Of a stretch of 64,000 nt of DNA, positions 62,665-64,000 are shown one piece after another (positions within the stretch are counted from its first letter, which is position 1; each line of letters starts with the position of its first letter). A program made the translations under genes and the position numbers. The stretch spans positions 20,234 to 84,233 of the forward strand of contig NZ_QMDW01000012.1 of assembly GCF_003605635.1 (NCBI RefSeq). The letters run 5' to 3'. The stretch is from Halonotius pteroides (GTDB lineage: Archaea > Halobacteriota > Halobacteria > Halobacteriales > Haloferacaceae). The notes below the pieces were generated by a model. It was not told where the DNA came from. It searched no databases and was given only the letters and a program-made list of their open reading frames with translations.

Positions 62665-63708
62665 ATGGACGACGCCACCCTTCGGGCGCATCTCCGCCGG
62701 TTCGGCTTCTCCGAAAAGGAGGTCGACACCTACCTCACGCTGTTGGCCCACGGCGAGGCGAAGGCGAGTACGATCGCCGATGTCGCCGGCGTCTCCAAAC
62801 GCTACGTCTACAGCGTCAGCGAAACCCTTGCGGATCGCGGCTTCGTCGAAGTCAACGATCACGTTGTCCCGACGCGCATTCGCGCGCGCCCACCCGAAAC
62901 GGTCGTCAACCAGCTGGTTACCGATGCTGAGGCCATCAAGCCCGCCCTCGAAGCGCGTTACACGCGAGCCGAACCCGCAAGCGACCAGTTCGAGGTTGTC
63001 AAAAGCCGGGAAACCGTGCTCAAACGGATTCAGGGGCTCATCGCCGACTGCGAGTCGGAACTCACCCTGTCGATTCCGATCGGGCGGCTCTCGGATGTCG
63101 CCGACGAACTCAGAGCCGCCGTCGACCGCGGCGTGTTGGTGACGCTGTTGATCACCGAGACTGACGAGCCACCCGACGACTGCTGTGGGGTGGCGAGTAT
63201 TACCCGAATTTGGGGGGAGCCGATGCCGGCGATGGTGACCGCCGACGACCGCGTCGGGTTGGTCGCCCCCGCGGAGATGCTGACCTCGACCCACAGCGAC
63301 ACGCAGGCGATCGTTTTCTCCCATCCGCAACTCGGCCCGGTGATCGTCGGCTCTTTTTTCGGCAACTACTGGCCGGTCGGCACCGAGGTCGCTGTCACCG
63401 AGCCGACCAGCCTGCCACTGACAGAGACAAACTTCCGAATCGCCGTCGTCGAGGCGACACTCTGGTGTCGCACCGAAACGCCGCTGGCCGCCCGGATCGA
63501 AGGCCGGTGGACAGAGACAAACGAGCCGGTTGATATCGAGTGCCGGATCGTCGGCGTGACACAAGGTCTCATCGAGCCGACCAACAGCCAGTTCCCGATC
63601 GAGGCGAGTCTGACCATCGACACCGACGGCGAGACGCACACGGTCGGCGGCGAGGGTGCGTTTATCGAGGATATCGAAGCCGAGCGTGTGACCCTCAACA
63701 AAGCGTGA
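62665..63708 (+). CDS. TrmB-family sugar-responsive transcription regulator
   Basis: The 347-residue protein has an N-terminal winged helix (about 1-75, FGFSEKEVDTYLTLLAHGEAKASTIADVAGVSKRYVY), a coiled-coil dimer region, and a C-terminal effector domain (about 120-340) with the TrmB pattern seen in sugar-binding relatives. TrmB regulators switch sugar transport and metabolism genes with maltose, glucose or similar. It follows GH13 by 71 bp and probably controls this carbohydrate cluster (inference). Confidence 0.88.
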   Translation: MDDATLRAHLRRFGFSEKEVDTYLTLLAHGEAKASTIADVAGVSKRYVYSVSETLADRGFVEVNDHVVPTRIRARPPETVVNQLVTDAEAIKPALEARYTRAEPASDQFEVVKSRETVLKRIQGLIADCESELTLSIPIGRLSDVADELRAAVDRGVLVTLLITETDEPPDDCCGVASITRIWGEPMPAMVTADDRVGLVAPAEMLTSTHSDTQAIVFSHPQLGPVIVGSFFGNYWPVGTEVAVTEPTSLPLTETNFRIAVVEATLWCRTETPLAARIEGRWTETNEPVDIECRIVGVTQGLIEPTNSQFPIEASLTIDTDGETHTVGGEGAFIEDIEAERVTLNKA

Positions 63709-64000
63709 GTTGCCTCGGCTACTCGGCTACGGCAACCGAACCGAAAACAGCTCATCGGGACACATCCACAGCAGTTTCGGCGTCGTCGGTTTGTTGGCGC
63801 ACTCGCGATCATACGCAGCTACCACTATTTCGGCATTCTACACGATGGCTCAGCGGTCTATTCGTCCATACTGGAGGGTGGATTCACGCTGCCCGGAGCC
63901 ATTGAGTCACTTCCAGCAGAACGCCGGCAGGTAGCGAGTGGATTGTCAGTCGATCACATTGAGAAGTTCACTGTCTCCGATAGTGGAGGCTAAATCGGTA
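63709..64000. other. Terminal 292 bp, no supported gene
   Basis: After the TrmB stop the same frame stays open to about 63992 without an ATG or GTG start in a plausible place. Its reading (for example YHYFGILHDGSAVYSS) looks like a possible gene remnant but cannot be assigned. No tRNA or repeat is seen. Confidence 0.3.

Noticed and set aside
63709..64000. Continuation of the TrmB frame as a separate gene at the right edge
   Set aside because: There is no start codon in a sensible place and no recognisable motif; recorded only as a possible remnant.

Overview
The window is chromosomal DNA from a halophilic archaeon (class Halobacteria). The evidence is the strongly acidic proteome, haloarchaea-specific small families (DUF5809/DUF5810, DUF6360, DUF6432, DUF7093, DUF7119, HVO_0416-type zinc finger), a chloride-pump halorhodopsin, SAMP2, an archaellin, RpoE1/Spt4/eIF2-gamma, and a CTAG-type orphan methylase. 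Base composition is moderately GC-rich, with AT-richer intergenic patches. A Halorubraceae-like genome such as Halohasta or Halorubrum is plausible, but that placement is inference.

Layout. 0-5.7 kb: end of a lipoprotein gene, a geranylgeranyl-reductase-family flavoprotein, an aldo/keto reductase, membrane proteins, DUF373 and a coiled-coil protein. 6-10.5 kb: a leftward information-processing operon eif2g - PIN nuclease - rpoE1 - spt4 - dpcK, preceded by DUF5809, DUF5810 and rimI. 10.5-17.7 kb: a Bat-like sensor/regulator divergent from halorhodopsin (hop), then a four-gene polar amino-acid ABC transporter and two small membrane proteins. 17.7-18.4 kb is a gene-poor gap with two ORB-like G-rich repeats. 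18.4-30.3 kb: aconitase, dUTPase, tRNA-Lys, a nitrite/sulfite reductase with small satellite genes, malate:quinone oxidoreductase, a CrtI-type carotenoid desaturase and a divergent Brp/Blh homologue that has lost most of its iron ligands.

32.7-34.6 kb is a complete-looking IS200/IS605 element. It has divergent tnpA and tnpB, a small ribbon-helix-helix gene overlapping tnpB, and matched terminal hairpins. A glycine-zipper mini-protein gene lies just beyond its right end. 35-45.5 kb holds housekeeping genes: RFC small subunit, SAMP2, a redoxin, GNAT, the Zim-like methylase, RlmE, tRNA-Glu, a GcvT/YgfZ-like protein, DUF families and riboflavin synthase. At 45.7 kb a STAS-like gene is broken by one in-frame stop codon. 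46-53 kb: an M24 homologue with altered metal ligands, a UvrD-type helicase, M32 and M20 peptidases, and an archaellin gene away from any arl operon. 53.4-55.3 kb: a PIN-PilT-KH ATPase. 55.4-63.7 kb: citrate synthase, then a carbohydrate cluster (GH27 alpha-galactosidase, GH15 glucoamylase-like, GH13 amylase-like, TrmB regulator) whose enzymes all lack visible signal peptides.

Together the genes outline an aerobic heterotroph: citrate synthase, aconitase and Mqo feed the TCA cycle, halorhodopsin adds light-driven chloride import, and carotenoid/retinal-related genes sit in the same window. Imported alpha-glucans and alpha-galactosides appear to be processed in the cytoplasm. Leaderless-type promoters (a TATA-like box about 25-28 nt before the ATG) recur and were used to choose several starts.
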